This document shows positions 42,610-51,542 of a stretch of DNA of 64,000 bases, in pieces. Position 1 is the stretch's first letter, and each line of letters begins with the position of its first letter. Source of the stretch: Balneolaceae bacterium UBA7797 (GTDB lineage: Bacteria > Bacteroidota > Rhodothermia > Balneolales > Balneolaceae); NCBI GenBank assembly GCA_002480645.1, contig DLCN01000019.1:186001-250000 (forward strand). The letters run 5' to 3'. The position numbers were made by a program, and so were the translations under genes. The notes under the pieces were generated by a model that was not told the DNA's origin, made no database searches, and saw only the letters and a program-made list of their open reading frames with translations.

Positions 42610-43908
42610 ATGAAATCAATTTACTTCTTTCTGATCTTCAGTTTTATTTCAGCCTCAGCGACCGCACAAACTTCAAATCTTAAACAGATCATCGATCAAA
42701 AAGCCAACGAGCTTGAAGAACAAGTGATCGAATGGCGGCGCTGGTTTCATGAAAACCCGGAACTTTCGAACCGTGAATTCAAAACCGCTGAAAAGATCGC
42801 TGAACACCTGCGATCGTTGGGACTGAAGGTTAAAACCGGAGTAGCCCATACCGGAGTAGTTGCCATTTTAGAAGGTGGGAAACCCGGACCGGTTGTTGGT
42901 CTTCGCGCCGATATTGACGGACTTCCTGTGGTAGAACGAACCGATGTTCCATTCAGATCTACTGTGGTGGGCGAATATCAGGGTAAAGAAGTTGGCGTTA
43001 TGCACGCCTGCGGACATGATACCCACATCGCTATTTTGATGGGGGTTGCTCAGATCCTCACTGAAATGAAAGACGATCTCAATGGCACCGTAAAGTTTAT
43101 TTTTCAACCCGCTGAGGAAGGAGCTCCGGCCGGCGAAGAAGGCGGTGCTGAACTTATGGTAAAAGAAGGAGTGCTTAAAAATCCGGATGTAGATGCCATT
43201 TTCGGATTACATATTTCCGATGCCACTCCGGTAGGTATGATCGCTTACCGACCACGTGGAATTATGGCCAGCTCGAACAGTTACAGCATCACCATTAAAG
43301 GAAAACAGGCTCACGGCTCGGCACCATGGAGCGGAGTGGACCCGATCGTCACGGCTGCTCAGATCATCAATAACATTCAGACCATTGTGAGCCGTAATAT
43401 GAATCTCACCAATCAGGCGGCGGTCGTTACTGTTGGACAAATTCATGGCGGTGTTCGTAGCAATATCATCCCCGAAGAAGTGTATATGGAGGGTACTATC
43501 CGTGCTCTGGATAATGAAATGCGAGACGAAATTTTTGAACGGCTGGAAACCATTGTAACCAATACCGCAGAAAGTAACGGAGCCGAGGCAATTCTTGAGA
43601 TACAACATGGCTATCCCATCACTTTCAACGATCCGGACCTTACGGCACAAATGGTACCAACACTGCAGGATGTAGCCGGAAAAGATAAAGTGATCCTCGT
43701 ACCCGCAGTTACCGGGGCAGAAGATTTCTCTTTCTTTGTGGAAGAAATTCCGGGTTTATATTTCTTCCTCGGAGGATTACCTCGCGGGGGAACTCCTGCC
43801 GGTCACCATACTCCTGATTTTTATATTGATGAAAGCGGTATGAAACTCGGCGTTCGCGCCATGGCTAACCTCGTGGTCGATTATTTTGAGATGGCATCGG
43901 GGAATTAA
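42610..43908 (+). CDS. Secreted M20 family amidohydrolase (hippurate/IAA-amino acid hydrolase-like)
   Basis: 432-aa zinc peptidase or amidase. Start at the ATG at 42610, giving the signal peptide MKSIYFFLIFSFISASATAQ. The motifs of the hippuricase branch are complete: WRRWFHENPELSNREFKTA, ADIDGLPV, MHACGHDTHIAILMG with the metal ligands at 134-139, FQPAEEG with catalytic and metal Glu169-170, the dimerisation domain (KGKQAHGSAPWSGVDPI) and a C-terminal GAEDFSFF and GHHTPDF. It would release amino acids from N-acyl or dipeptide substrates in the periplasm. Downstream is a long repeat-rich spacer. Confidence 0.94.
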   Translation: MKSIYFFLIFSFISASATAQTSNLKQIIDQKANELEEQVIEWRRWFHENPELSNREFKTAEKIAEHLRSLGLKVKTGVAHTGVVAILEGGKPGPVVGLRADIDGLPVVERTDVPFRSTVVGEYQGKEVGVMHACGHDTHIAILMGVAQILTEMKDDLNGTVKFIFQPAEEGAPAGEEGGAELMVKEGVLKNPDVDAIFGLHISDATPVGMIAYRPRGIMASSNSYSITIKGKQAHGSAPWSGVDPIVTAAQIINNIQTIVSRNMNLTNQAAVVTVGQIHGGVRSNIIPEEVYMEGTIRALDNEMRDEIFERLETIVTNTAESNGAEAILEIQHGYPITFNDPDLTAQMVPTLQDVAGKDKVILVPAVTGAEDFSFFVEEIPGLYFFLGGLPRGGTPAGHHTPDFYIDESGMKLGVRAMANLVVDYFEMASGN

Positions 43909-43992
43909 AATTCTCGCTACGGTGCCGCTTTGCGGAATTAAGAATGAGTGCTTCGCAGTTTTGAGTGTTTAGTGTTGAGTTTTGAGTTGGGC

Positions 43993-44383
43993 GCTTCGCG
44001 GAATTAAGAATTCAAAATTAAGAATTATGAATTGGGGTCTGGGGTGGTCCATCTGTTCTCAATCGTAGGTCTGTTATTGTCAGATCATCACATATTTAAT
44101 AACTAGAAGTTCAATTTACGAGCTACAAAATAAACCTCCGGGAGAAATGCGGGACTAATGGGTTACCGGCAGGAGTAGTTCAAAGCAGGAAAAGACATCA
44201 AAGAATGGTTATAACGCCATCTCCATTTCTTCCGGCGACTTTTGCGCCACTTTTGGTCGCTCAAAAGTGGTAAACAGTGTTGACTGTGAGTGGGTTAATG
44301 ATCCACAGTCGTAGGTATTTTCTTGTCAGTTCGTCGTTTGGTGGATCCATCGTTGCACTCTGGATGATGGATTTGGAGGACTT
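43993..44383. repeat. Long non-coding repeat, copy 1
   Basis: About 390 bases closely matching 44647-45048 in the same orientation. Shared inner landmarks are AACCTCCGGGAGAAATGCGG, the 9-bp hairpin CCACTTTTG-GTCGCT-CAAAAGTGG and the stem GACTGTG / CACAGTC. Substitutions are scattered and most do not keep a reading frame. From copy 1 to the start of copy 2 is 654 bases, so the second copy may be an incomplete tandem unit. Confidence 0.85.
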
Positions 44384-44609
44384 ATAAATAAAGGACTGGA
44401 AACCAGGATCACGGCTTCCTAACATAATTCCACCCTTAGAATTACGGGCGGAGAAAGAGTCCGAAGAAGAGAGCATGTCCCGGCGAAGCGGACCCATAAA
44501 TCCGCTCCGGATAAAAAGTTTACGCTGGCGGGGATCGTCCATGGACCTTCGGATTTATGGAGTGAACGCAGGAGGACTCCCGCCCGGAATTCATAGGTGG
44601 TGGTTTTTG

Positions 44610-44633
44610 GTACTTTTGTCCACACAAAAGTAC
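44610..44633. repeat. Perfect 10-bp hairpin between the long repeats
   Basis: GTACTTTTGT-CCAC-ACAAAAGTAC. Its ACTTTTG core also occurs in the hairpin inside each long repeat, so the two may be variants of one element. Confidence 0.7.
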
Positions 44634-44646
44634 GGTAAACCCATTT

Positions 44647-45048
44647 GCTTCGCGGAATTAAAAATTCAAAATTTTGAATTATGAATTGGGGGCTTGAGCT
44701 GGTTCTAAAGTATTCGATCGTAGGTCTTTTCTTATCAGATCATCACATAATTAAAAACAAGAAGTTCAATTAACGAGCTCCAAAATAAACCTCCGGGAGA
44801 AATGCGGGACTAATGGGTTACTGGCAGGAGTAGTTCAGAGCAGGAAAAGACATCAACGGATGGCTTTAACGCCATCTCCATTTCTTCCGGCGACTTTTGC
44901 GCCACTTTTGGTCGCTCAAAAGTGGTAAACAGTGTTGACTGTGAGTGGATTAATGATCCACAGTCTTAGGTCAGTTCTTGCCAGTTCAACGTTTGGCGGT
45001 TCCTTCTCCGTCAGCCGACGGATCTGGATGACGGATTTGGATGACTTT
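44647..45048. repeat. Long non-coding repeat, copy 2
   Basis: Second copy of the 43993-44383 repeat. Its 3' part carries the REP-like stem TCCGTC-AGCC-GACGGA (45007-45022) where copy 1 has unrelated sequence (CATCGTTGCAC), so the small element has been inserted into or lost from one copy. Confidence 0.85.
45007..45024. repeat. REP-like stem-loop inside long repeat copy 2
   Basis: TCCGTC-AGCC-GACGGA followed by TC. Same loop and stem length as the element at 26777-26794, but with a C-G pair replaced by T-A, so pairing is kept. The 5' neighbour TTC and 3' TC are also shared. Confidence 0.6.
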
Positions 45049-45258
45049 CTATGGGAAATACATGTAATTAATGAGCTCCTCCCCTTGCGAAGGGGAGGTC
45101 GGGTGGGGTCGGAGCTTTACGGATCACGAGATTGCCGCGGTTTGTATTCACTTCACTCACTTCAACCCTCGCAAATACTGCTTCTAAATCTGTTTCAGGA
45201 AATGTATACATTCACTCAAAATACTGCCGATTCTAACCTTTAAATATCCACCACAACG

Positions 45259-47568
45259 TTGAAGAAAGTACTCCTCTCCACGCTCCTCATTTTTTTCTTT
45301 TCTATTGAATTAACCGCTCAGACCTCTCCGATTGATTTTGTAAACCCAATGGTCGGAACCAAAAATATGGGACACACCTATCCGGGCGCTACCGTTCCTT
45401 TTGGGATGGTACAGCTCAGCCCGGATACTGACACAACCCGATATGAGTTAAATGGAAAATATAATGGCGAAGTATATCGCTACTGCGCGGGTTATCAATA
45501 TGACGATCCAACCATTGTCGGATTCAGTCACACCCACTTTAGTGGAACCGGTCACTCCGATCTCGGGGATTTTCTGGTGATGCCAACCGTTGGTAAACTC
45601 CAGCTTAATGCCGGATCAAAAGAAAATACATCAACCGGTTACCGGTCAGTTTTTTCACATGAAAGCGAAGTTGCCGAACCCGCTTATTACAAAGTGGACC
45701 TGGAAGATTACGGAGTGAAAGCTGAGCTCACATCAACGAACCGTGTGGGCATTCATAAATACACATTCCCGAAAACTGATTCCGCCCATATTGTACTGGA
45801 TCTGGCACATGGGATCTATACCTACGATGAAAAAAATGTGTGGACTTTCGTTCGAGTGGAAGACGATCATACCATTACCGGATATCGACAAACCAACGGA
45901 TGGGCTAAAACCCGTACGGTCTATTTTGTGATGGAATTCTCGAAACCATTCACCTCCTATGGTCATAAAAAAGACGATTACGGCGTATATAAAGGTTTCT
46001 GGAGAAAATTCGATGAGACTAAAAATTTCCCCGAAATGATCGGAAAAGATATCAAAGCCTATTTCAATTTTGAGATGGATGAAGGCGAGGAACTGATGAT
46101 CAAATTCGCCCTGTCATCTGTAAGTACCGAAGGTGCCATCAAAAACCTGAACGCAGAAGCGGATCACTGGAATTTTGAGCAGTACAAAGCCGATGGTCAG
46201 GCGCTGTGGAATCAGGAACTCCGTAAAGTTGAAGTTGAAACCATTGATCTGGAAGACAAAGAAACCTTCTATACCGCACTATATCATACCTTTTTAGGTC
46301 CCGTCACCTACATGGATGTGGACGGGCGCTACCGCGGACTGGATCAAAACATCCAAAAAGCAGATGGCTTCACCAATTACACTATTTTCTCGCTTTGGGA
46401 TACGTACCGGGCACTTCACCCGCTGTTCAATGTATTGCAACCGGCACGGAATCGTGATATGGTGAAATCAATGCTGGCTCACTACGATCAGAGTGCGCAT
46501 AACATGCTCCCGATATGGTCGCACTACGCCAACGAAAACTGGTGTATGATCGGGTATCATTCCGTGTCTGTGATTGCTGATGCCGCCGTAAAAGGTGTGT
46601 ATACGGATGATCTTCCCCGTGCGCTGGAAGCAAGCGTGACCACTGCTCAGGTTCCGTATTATGATGGCATCGAATATTATATGGATCTTGGCTATGTTCC
46701 TGAAGACAAGAACTCTTCGTCAGTTTCAAAAACGCTGGAATACGCCTACGATGACTGGGCGATCGCCCAACTCGCCGGTCTTGCCGGAAATTCATCAGCG
46801 GAAAAAAACTTCCTGAACCGCTCCACCTATTACGAAAACGTATGGGATGCCACCACCGGATTTATGCGCCCTAAACTTTCAGACGGCTCCTTCAAAAAGC
46901 AATTCGACGAAATGGACACTCATGGTCAGGGTTTTATTGAAGGAAATGCGTGGAATTACAGCCTGTATGTCCCTCATAATCTTCCGCACATGATCGAGCT
47001 GATGGGTGGCAAAGACCGGGTTTCAGCACATCTTGATTCCCTTTTTGTGATGGAAATCGCCGACAAATATATCGAGAATACCGAGGATATAACCCGTGAC
47101 GGAATCATTGGGAACTATGTACATGGCAACGAACCGGGGCACCATATTCCCTATATCTATAACTGGACGAACGATCCGTGGAAAACGCAGGAACGGGTTC
47201 GCATGATCATGAACACCATGTACTCTAACGGACCGGACGGGTTACCCGGAAACGACGATGCCGGACAAATGTCGGCGTGGTATATTTTCAGTGCCATGGG
47301 ATTCTACCCCGTTGCGCCGGGTGCCGAATGGTACGCCATCGGGAGTCCTTCTGTAAGATCCGCTACTTTGCATTTAGAGAATGGACATGAACTAACGATC
47401 GAGGCGAAAAATCAATCCGATAAAAATGTGTACGTTCAGAAAGTTATTATCGATGGTAAAACTATAGACCGGAATTACCTGACCCATAACGACTTACTTA
47501 CGGCTGAAAAGATCGTTTTTCACATGGGTAAAAAGCCGAATAAAAACTGGGGAAAAGTCGCTCCTTAA
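45259..47568 (+). CDS. GH92 alpha-mannosidase
   Basis: Secreted calcium-dependent exo-alpha-mannosidase of 769 aa. The start is a TTG: an in-frame TAA lies six codons upstream and no ATG lies between. Signal peptide residues 1-20 (KKVLLSTLLIFFFSIELTA). GH92 marks are IDFVNPMVGT, TYPGATVPFGMVQLSPDT, GYQYDDPTIVGFSHTHFSGT (conserved N-terminal domain), then TIFSLWDTYRALHPL, WSHYANENWCMIGYH, FIEGNAWNYS with the probable acid Glu561, VHGNEPGHHIPYIYNW and PGNDDAGQMSAWYIFSA with the probable base Asp near 666. Members trim mannose from N-glycans or mannans, so this is separate from the xylan locus. Followed 18 bases later by a serine hydrolase gene. Confidence 0.95.
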   Translation: MKKVLLSTLLIFFFSIELTAQTSPIDFVNPMVGTKNMGHTYPGATVPFGMVQLSPDTDTTRYELNGKYNGEVYRYCAGYQYDDPTIVGFSHTHFSGTGHSDLGDFLVMPTVGKLQLNAGSKENTSTGYRSVFSHESEVAEPAYYKVDLEDYGVKAELTSTNRVGIHKYTFPKTDSAHIVLDLAHGIYTYDEKNVWTFVRVEDDHTITGYRQTNGWAKTRTVYFVMEFSKPFTSYGHKKDDYGVYKGFWRKFDETKNFPEMIGKDIKAYFNFEMDEGEELMIKFALSSVSTEGAIKNLNAEADHWNFEQYKADGQALWNQELRKVEVETIDLEDKETFYTALYHTFLGPVTYMDVDGRYRGLDQNIQKADGFTNYTIFSLWDTYRALHPLFNVLQPARNRDMVKSMLAHYDQSAHNMLPIWSHYANENWCMIGYHSVSVIADAAVKGVYTDDLPRALEASVTTAQVPYYDGIEYYMDLGYVPEDKNSSSVSKTLEYAYDDWAIAQLAGLAGNSSAEKNFLNRSTYYENVWDATTGFMRPKLSDGSFKKQFDEMDTHGQGFIEGNAWNYSLYVPHNLPHMIELMGGKDRVSAHLDSLFVMEIADKYIENTEDITRDGIIGNYVHGNEPGHHIPYIYNWTNDPWKTQERVRMIMNTMYSNGPDGLPGNDDAGQMSAWYIFSAMGFYPVAPGAEWYAIGSPSVRSATLHLENGHELTIEAKNQSDKNVYVQKVIIDGKTIDRNYLTHNDLLTAEKIVFHMGKKPNKNWGKVAP

Positions 47569-47586
47569 ACTGTTAAATCTTTCTTG

Positions 47587-48660
47587 ATGATGAAAAAATC
47601 ACTCTTCGCATTCCTGTTTATCCTGATCCCTTTAACCGGGTTTTCTCAGGATCTTTCTGTAGCTACCCAAAAAGCGGATTCCATTGTTCAGGAATTCTTT
47701 ATCTCTAATAACTTTCCGGGAATGAGTGTCTCCGTATTTAAGGGAAACGAAATGGTATGGTCGAAAGGATATGGTTTTGCTGATGTGGAGAATCAGATTC
47801 CGGTTGATCCATCCGTAACCAAATTCAGAATTGGCAGTGTATCGAAAACGCTCACCGCCGCGGGACTCGGAGTATTGATTCAGGAAGATAAAGTTGATCC
47901 GGATGCAGAAATACAGAAATATGTGCCACAGTTTCCAGAGAAGAACTATCCCATCACCGTAAAACAGGTGGCCGGACATATCGCCGGAATCCGTCATTAC
48001 CGGGGTTCTGAGTTCATGAGTAAAAAGCTGTACGAAACCGTGAACGAAGGACTCACCATTTTTATGAATGATACTCTGCTGTTCGAACCGGGAACGCAGT
48101 ACAGTTACTCGAGCTATGGATGGAACCTGATCAGTGCGGTAATTGAGGGAGCTTCCGGTGAGGAATTTCTTCCCTTTATGAAAGAAGAGGTTTTTGATCC
48201 GCTTGGTATGAATAATACGGTACCGGAATGGTCGAATCAGGAGATCCCGGATCTAACCAAATTCTACGCCCGTTCCGGTGATTCAAATGAAGAAGCCGAA
48301 TTCGTGGATAACAGCTACAAATGGGCCGGTGGCGGGTTTGTGGGCACCACTGAAGATCTGATCATGTTCGGTAAAGCATTTCTGGATCATGATTATCTGA
48401 ATGAGGAAACTCAGGCTCAGCTTATGACTCCCCAAACACTTGAAAACGGGGAAAGCACCAATTACGGAATGGGATGGTCGGTGTTAACCGATGATGCAGG
48501 CCGGATCTGGACTGGTCATTCCGGTGGTTCAGTGGGTGGACGTACCATGTTTCTGATTAATAAAGAAAACCGCATGGTGATCGCTTACACCGTCAATCAT
48601 TCCTCTGCCAGTTTTGGGGATCTCCATTTCCAAATTGCCGACGTCTTTTTGGATGAGTGA
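47587..48660 (+). CDS. Secreted class-C beta-lactamase-like serine hydrolase
   Basis: 357-aa penicillin-binding-protein/esterase-fold enzyme. Start at the ATG at 47587 (a second ATG follows at once). Signal peptide MKKSLFAFLFILIPLTGFSQ. Active-site motifs: SxxK as SVSK (Ser84-Lys87), the Tyr motif SSYGWN near 176-180, and HSGG (GHSGGSVGGRTMF) in place of KTG. This is the LACTB/PbpX-like branch, usually an esterase or peptidase and not a resistance enzyme. Its stop is directly followed by the start of the next small gene. Confidence 0.92.
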   Translation: MMKKSLFAFLFILIPLTGFSQDLSVATQKADSIVQEFFISNNFPGMSVSVFKGNEMVWSKGYGFADVENQIPVDPSVTKFRIGSVSKTLTAAGLGVLIQEDKVDPDAEIQKYVPQFPEKNYPITVKQVAGHIAGIRHYRGSEFMSKKLYETVNEGLTIFMNDTLLFEPGTQYSYSSYGWNLISAVIEGASGEEFLPFMKEEVFDPLGMNNTVPEWSNQEIPDLTKFYARSGDSNEEAEFVDNSYKWAGGGFVGTTEDLIMFGKAFLDHDYLNEETQAQLMTPQTLENGESTNYGMGWSVLTDDAGRIWTGHSGGSVGGRTMFLINKENRMVIAYTVNHSSASFGDLHFQIADVFLDE

Positions 48661-48918
48661 ATGAATCAATTGATAAATGAACACGAACCTGATGCTTTTT
48701 TAAAAATACTACTCAAAATAGTATCAATTCCAATTCTATGGGGAAGTATACAACTCATATTTACTGTCTTTGGTGATATTGATACCTACATACCTGAGTC
48801 GCTATTATTATACTCTGCTTTAGGATTTATACTTCTCGGTATAGTACTTAGGTTTGTTGTAAAATATCTATTTAATAAACGGTACCCGATAAGAAAGGAA
48901 ATCGACAAATTTGAATAA
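48661..48918 (+). CDS. Small membrane protein, 85 aa
   Basis: The ATG follows the serine hydrolase stop with no gap (TGAATG), so translation is probably coupled. Two transmembrane segments (about 16-38 and 44-68), a basic C-terminus (KYLFNKRYPIRKEIDKFE). Low G+C compared with the gene before it. Not recognised. Confidence 0.65.
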   Translation: MNQLINEHEPDAFLKILLKIVSIPILWGSIQLIFTVFGDIDTYIPESLLLYSALGFILLGIVLRFVVKYLFNKRYPIRKEIDKFE

Positions 48919-48962
48919 TTTAGCAACCCTCATCATGAGTTCAATTTTTCCTATTTTGAGAC

Positions 48963-49817
48963 ATGCATTACCCCACAAACTGGATCGATTACGAACTCAT
49001 TGATATTGGAAACGGACGTAAACTCGAACGCTTTGGAGATCTGATCACCGACCGGCCGGAGCCTGCTGCTACCAAAAAGCCATTATTACCCAAATCTGAG
49101 TGGGATAAAGCCGGATTCTATTTCAGGGAAGAGAAAAATCAAAATGGTTCCTGGAACCGGGATTTTGATGATTTCACTCTTTCTTATCCTTTTGGAGCCA
49201 TGGAAATGAAGTTCCATCTGCGACAGACCCGCTTTAAGCACCTGGGAATTTTCCCTGAGCAAGCAGATAACTGGAAATTTATTGCTGACCGTTGTCAGCA
49301 TCTGCTCGGAAACGGTGTTGTTCCAAAAGTACTGAATCTGTTCGCCTATACCGGAGGGGCTTCGCTGGCAGCCAATCTATCCGGGGCAGAAGTCACCCAC
49401 GTTGATTCCGTTAAAAGTGTGGTGACCTGGGCCCGGGAAAATGCAGATCTCAACAACATCGATACTATTCGCTGGATCGTGGAAGATGCCCGGAAATTTG
49501 TGGAAAAAACCGTTCGCCGGGGTGATGTTTACCATGGAATTATTATGGATCCACCCATCCACGGACTCGGCCCCAAAGGCAAACACTGGAAACTGAACCG
49601 GGACCTCCCGGATATGCTCGAACAGGTGATGAAGATCATTCACCCGGAGCACCGTTTCTTTATACTCAACACCTATTCTCCACAACTTTCACTGGGTGAT
49701 CTAAAGAAAATGCTCCGTTCAACTTCCAGTTTCCCAAAGCATTTTGAGGCTACAACACTTGGATTAAAAGCTACTTCAGGGGCCGAACTTGAGCTGGGGA
49801 ATCTGGTGAGGTTTTAG
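48963..49817 (+). CDS. Class I SAM-dependent methyltransferase (RlmK-like)
   Basis: 284-aa enzyme with a Rossmann methyltransferase core: motif I VLNLFAYTGGASLAANLSGA, motif II THVDSVKSVVTWARENADLN, motif III-like RWIVEDARKFVEK and motif IV IIMDPPIHGLGPKG. The order and DPP sequence are those of the RlmK/RlmI group of 23S rRNA cytosine/guanine methyltransferases, here without the THUMP or PUA domain, as in the short forms found in Bacteroidota. An rRNA target is likely but not proven. Monocistronic. Confidence 0.88.
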   Translation: MHYPTNWIDYELIDIGNGRKLERFGDLITDRPEPAATKKPLLPKSEWDKAGFYFREEKNQNGSWNRDFDDFTLSYPFGAMEMKFHLRQTRFKHLGIFPEQADNWKFIADRCQHLLGNGVVPKVLNLFAYTGGASLAANLSGAEVTHVDSVKSVVTWARENADLNNIDTIRWIVEDARKFVEKTVRRGDVYHGIIMDPPIHGLGPKGKHWKLNRDLPDMLEQVMKIIHPEHRFFILNTYSPQLSLGDLKKMLRSTSSFPKHFEATTLGLKATSGAELELGNLVRF

Positions 49818-49914
49818 ATAAATGGTATTATCCCCGAAGAAGGATTTAAAATTCTTTATGCATTAAAGTATTGGGTTTGCTACACTCACATATTACAACA
49901 ACAAATCTCATCTG

Positions 49915-50631
49915 ATGAAATCACTGCTCCTTCCCTTACTGCTCCTTTTTACGTTTACCCTTCACGCTCAATCCATTAAGGAATTGCAAAAAAAGACGAA
50001 TGAATGTTTTAACGAGCGGAATTATGAGTGTGCGGAAAAGGCCATGAAGAAGCTCATCAAAAAGGATAAGAAAAGCCCGAGTATGGCTCGTTATTATTCA
50101 GATCTGGGCACCATACAGCGTCGCTTGGGAAAACGCAAAGAAGCACTTAACGCCTATAATAAAGCGATTAAACTGGATAACACCCGATCCGTTTTTTTCT
50201 CCAACCGGGCTTCTCTGAACCGGCAAATTGGTAATACTGAGGATGCAGTCCGTGACTATAAAAATGCCATTGAACTGGATCCTGATAATTATGAGTTACG
50301 ATCAGATTTTGCTGTTTTCCGAAAGACTTTAGGCGAAAATAAAGAAGCGCTGGAGGACTTCAACACCCTGATCGAGCTAAAACCGGACGAACCTGTATTT
50401 TATAATAACCGCGCCGATACGAAGCTTCGTTTGGGAGATCATGATGGCGCATTGGCAGATATAGAACAAGGTCTTTCCCTCGATCCTGATTATCTGATTT
50501 TATACATCACTTTAGGAGAAATTCATCTGGATCAGGGTGATACAGAGAAAGCCTGCCATAATTTTGAGCTGGCCATTGACCGCGGTTTTGATGCCAAAAG
50601 GATTCAGTCGTTGCTGGAGAATTGTAAATAG
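49915..50631 (+). CDS. Secreted TPR-repeat protein
   Basis: 238 aa with signal peptide MKSLLLPLLLLFTFTLHAQ and five to six tetratricopeptide repeats (about 20-230): for example KRKEALNAYNKAIKLDNTRS, NTEDAVRDYKNAIELDPDN, NKEALEDFNTLIELKPDEPV and DHDGALADIEQGLSLDPDY. An alpha-helical protein-interaction scaffold in the periplasm; partner unknown. Ends at a strong bidirectional terminator. Confidence 0.9.
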   Translation: MKSLLLPLLLLFTFTLHAQSIKELQKKTNECFNERNYECAEKAMKKLIKKDKKSPSMARYYSDLGTIQRRLGKRKEALNAYNKAIKLDNTRSVFFSNRASLNRQIGNTEDAVRDYKNAIELDPDNYELRSDFAVFRKTLGENKEALEDFNTLIELKPDEPVFYNNRADTKLRLGDHDGALADIEQGLSLDPDYLILYITLGEIHLDQGDTEKACHNFELAIDRGFDAKRIQSLLENCK

Positions 50632-50632
50632 A

Positions 50633-50660
50633 AAAGCGAAGAGAAAAATCCCTTCGCTTT
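50633..50660. terminator. Bidirectional terminator
   Basis: Perfect stem AAAGCGAAG / CTTCGCTTT (50633-50641 with 50652-50660) with a 10-base loop, then an AT-rich tail. It separates the convergent TPR and aspartyl-protease genes. Confidence 0.85.
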
Positions 50661-50683
50661 ATATAATTTCGAAAGATCTATCA

Positions 50684-51517
50684 TTAATCAGACTTCTCTT
50701 TGAAATGAAGCGTCTGATCTGCCGGGTTTATCACGATCTTCCACATTTCGAGGAAATTGCCTCCCAGAATCCCGACCACGTCCAGATCTGATAATACTGA
50801 CAGATCCTGTTGATACACATTCACCTTCACTTCCTGATCACCGAGTGTTAAAGTGATCTCTTCTGAATCGGTGAATTTTTTTACCGACGGGTCAATGACA
50901 GAAACGGGAGAACCTGTATCGATGATAAATTTTACAGGGTTTGTATTTAAAACTCCCTCAATGATCAACTGCCCGGTTTCGGCGGAAAAGGGTATACTGA
51001 ATAGTTCGCCACGGCTTGCATCAGCGGTTTCTGTCAACCGGAACTCACTGTTTGCATAATCTATTTCAGTGAAATAATCCTTAAAGAATCCCCATCCAAC
51101 CACAGCGTTGAATGTTGTTTCGATTTGTTCGGATACGGTCTCCATTTCACCGGATTGTGAGGTAAATTTCATGTCCTGCATCCTATGATCTCCGATCATC
51201 ACATATTCAGCAATACCCTGATCTACCTCCCAGGAATTCCCAAACAGATCAGCAACTTTATAGCCGGCAGGTTCCGTTTCTAATCCCAGTTTTTCAATTA
51301 CGGTAGAAGACAATTGTAACTTATGTGGGTCTCCAAAATCGATCATCGCCTTCACTTTTTCATCCTGAACAACGATATCCGTGAAGATCAAACCATACTC
51401 TGATCTCTCAAATGTGATGGTGATCTCTTTAGTAGTCGATTCTGAAACCTGCCCCACACAAATGAATACGTTCAGGCTAAAAAGGACCGTTATTAGCCAG
51501 CTCTTAAAACTTCGCAT
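50684..51517 (-). CDS. Secreted retropepsin-like aspartyl protease
   Basis: 277 aa from the ATG at 51517; an ATG five codons upstream is also possible. Signal peptide residues 1-22. Two tandem pepsin-like lobes are visible: the second has the intact motif FIIDTGSPVSVID with catalytic Asp200-Thr-Gly-Ser, the first a degenerate form AMIDFGDP (Asp60-Phe-Gly). Single-DTG proteins of this kind act as dimers or have lost activity in one lobe. Third gene of the sigma/anti-sigma cluster, 25 bases after the anti-sigma-like gene, so a role in sensing envelope damage is plausible but inferred. Confidence 0.85.
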   Translation of the reverse strand: MRSFKSWLITVLFSLNVFICVGQVSESTTKEITITFERSEYGLIFTDIVVQDEKVKAMIDFGDPHKLQLSSTVIEKLGLETEPAGYKVADLFGNSWEVDQGIAEYVMIGDHRMQDMKFTSQSGEMETVSEQIETTFNAVVGWGFFKDYFTEIDYANSEFRLTETADASRGELFSIPFSAETGQLIIEGVLNTNPVKFIIDTGSPVSVIDPSVKKFTDSEEITLTLGDQEVKVNVYQQDLSVLSDLDVVGILGGNFLEMWKIVINPADQTLHFKEKSD

Positions 51518-51542
51518 ATTACCGGATAACATTTAACAGTGA

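Larger units (their letters stand above)
43909..45258. other. 1.35-kb repeat-rich non-coding region
   Basis: No convincing gene. Open frames that occur here (for example minus strand 44261-44542) have no start context or family and differ between the two repeat copies. The stretch holds two copies of a roughly 400-base repeat, several strong hairpins, AT-rich tracts at 43937-44036, and a unit at 45070-45105 (CTCCCCTTGCGAAGGGGAG) common in related genomes. The last 130 bases should include the promoter of the GH92 gene. Confidence 0.75.

Noticed and set aside
44261..44625. Two minus-strand open frames between the long repeats
   Set aside because: No ribosome site or family, and the sequence beside them drifts like non-coding DNA. 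Treated as part of the repeat region.
47587..48660. Antibiotic-resistance beta-lactamase
   Set aside because: The third motif is HSGG instead of KTG and the chain matches the esterase/LACTB-like group, so resistance is not supported.
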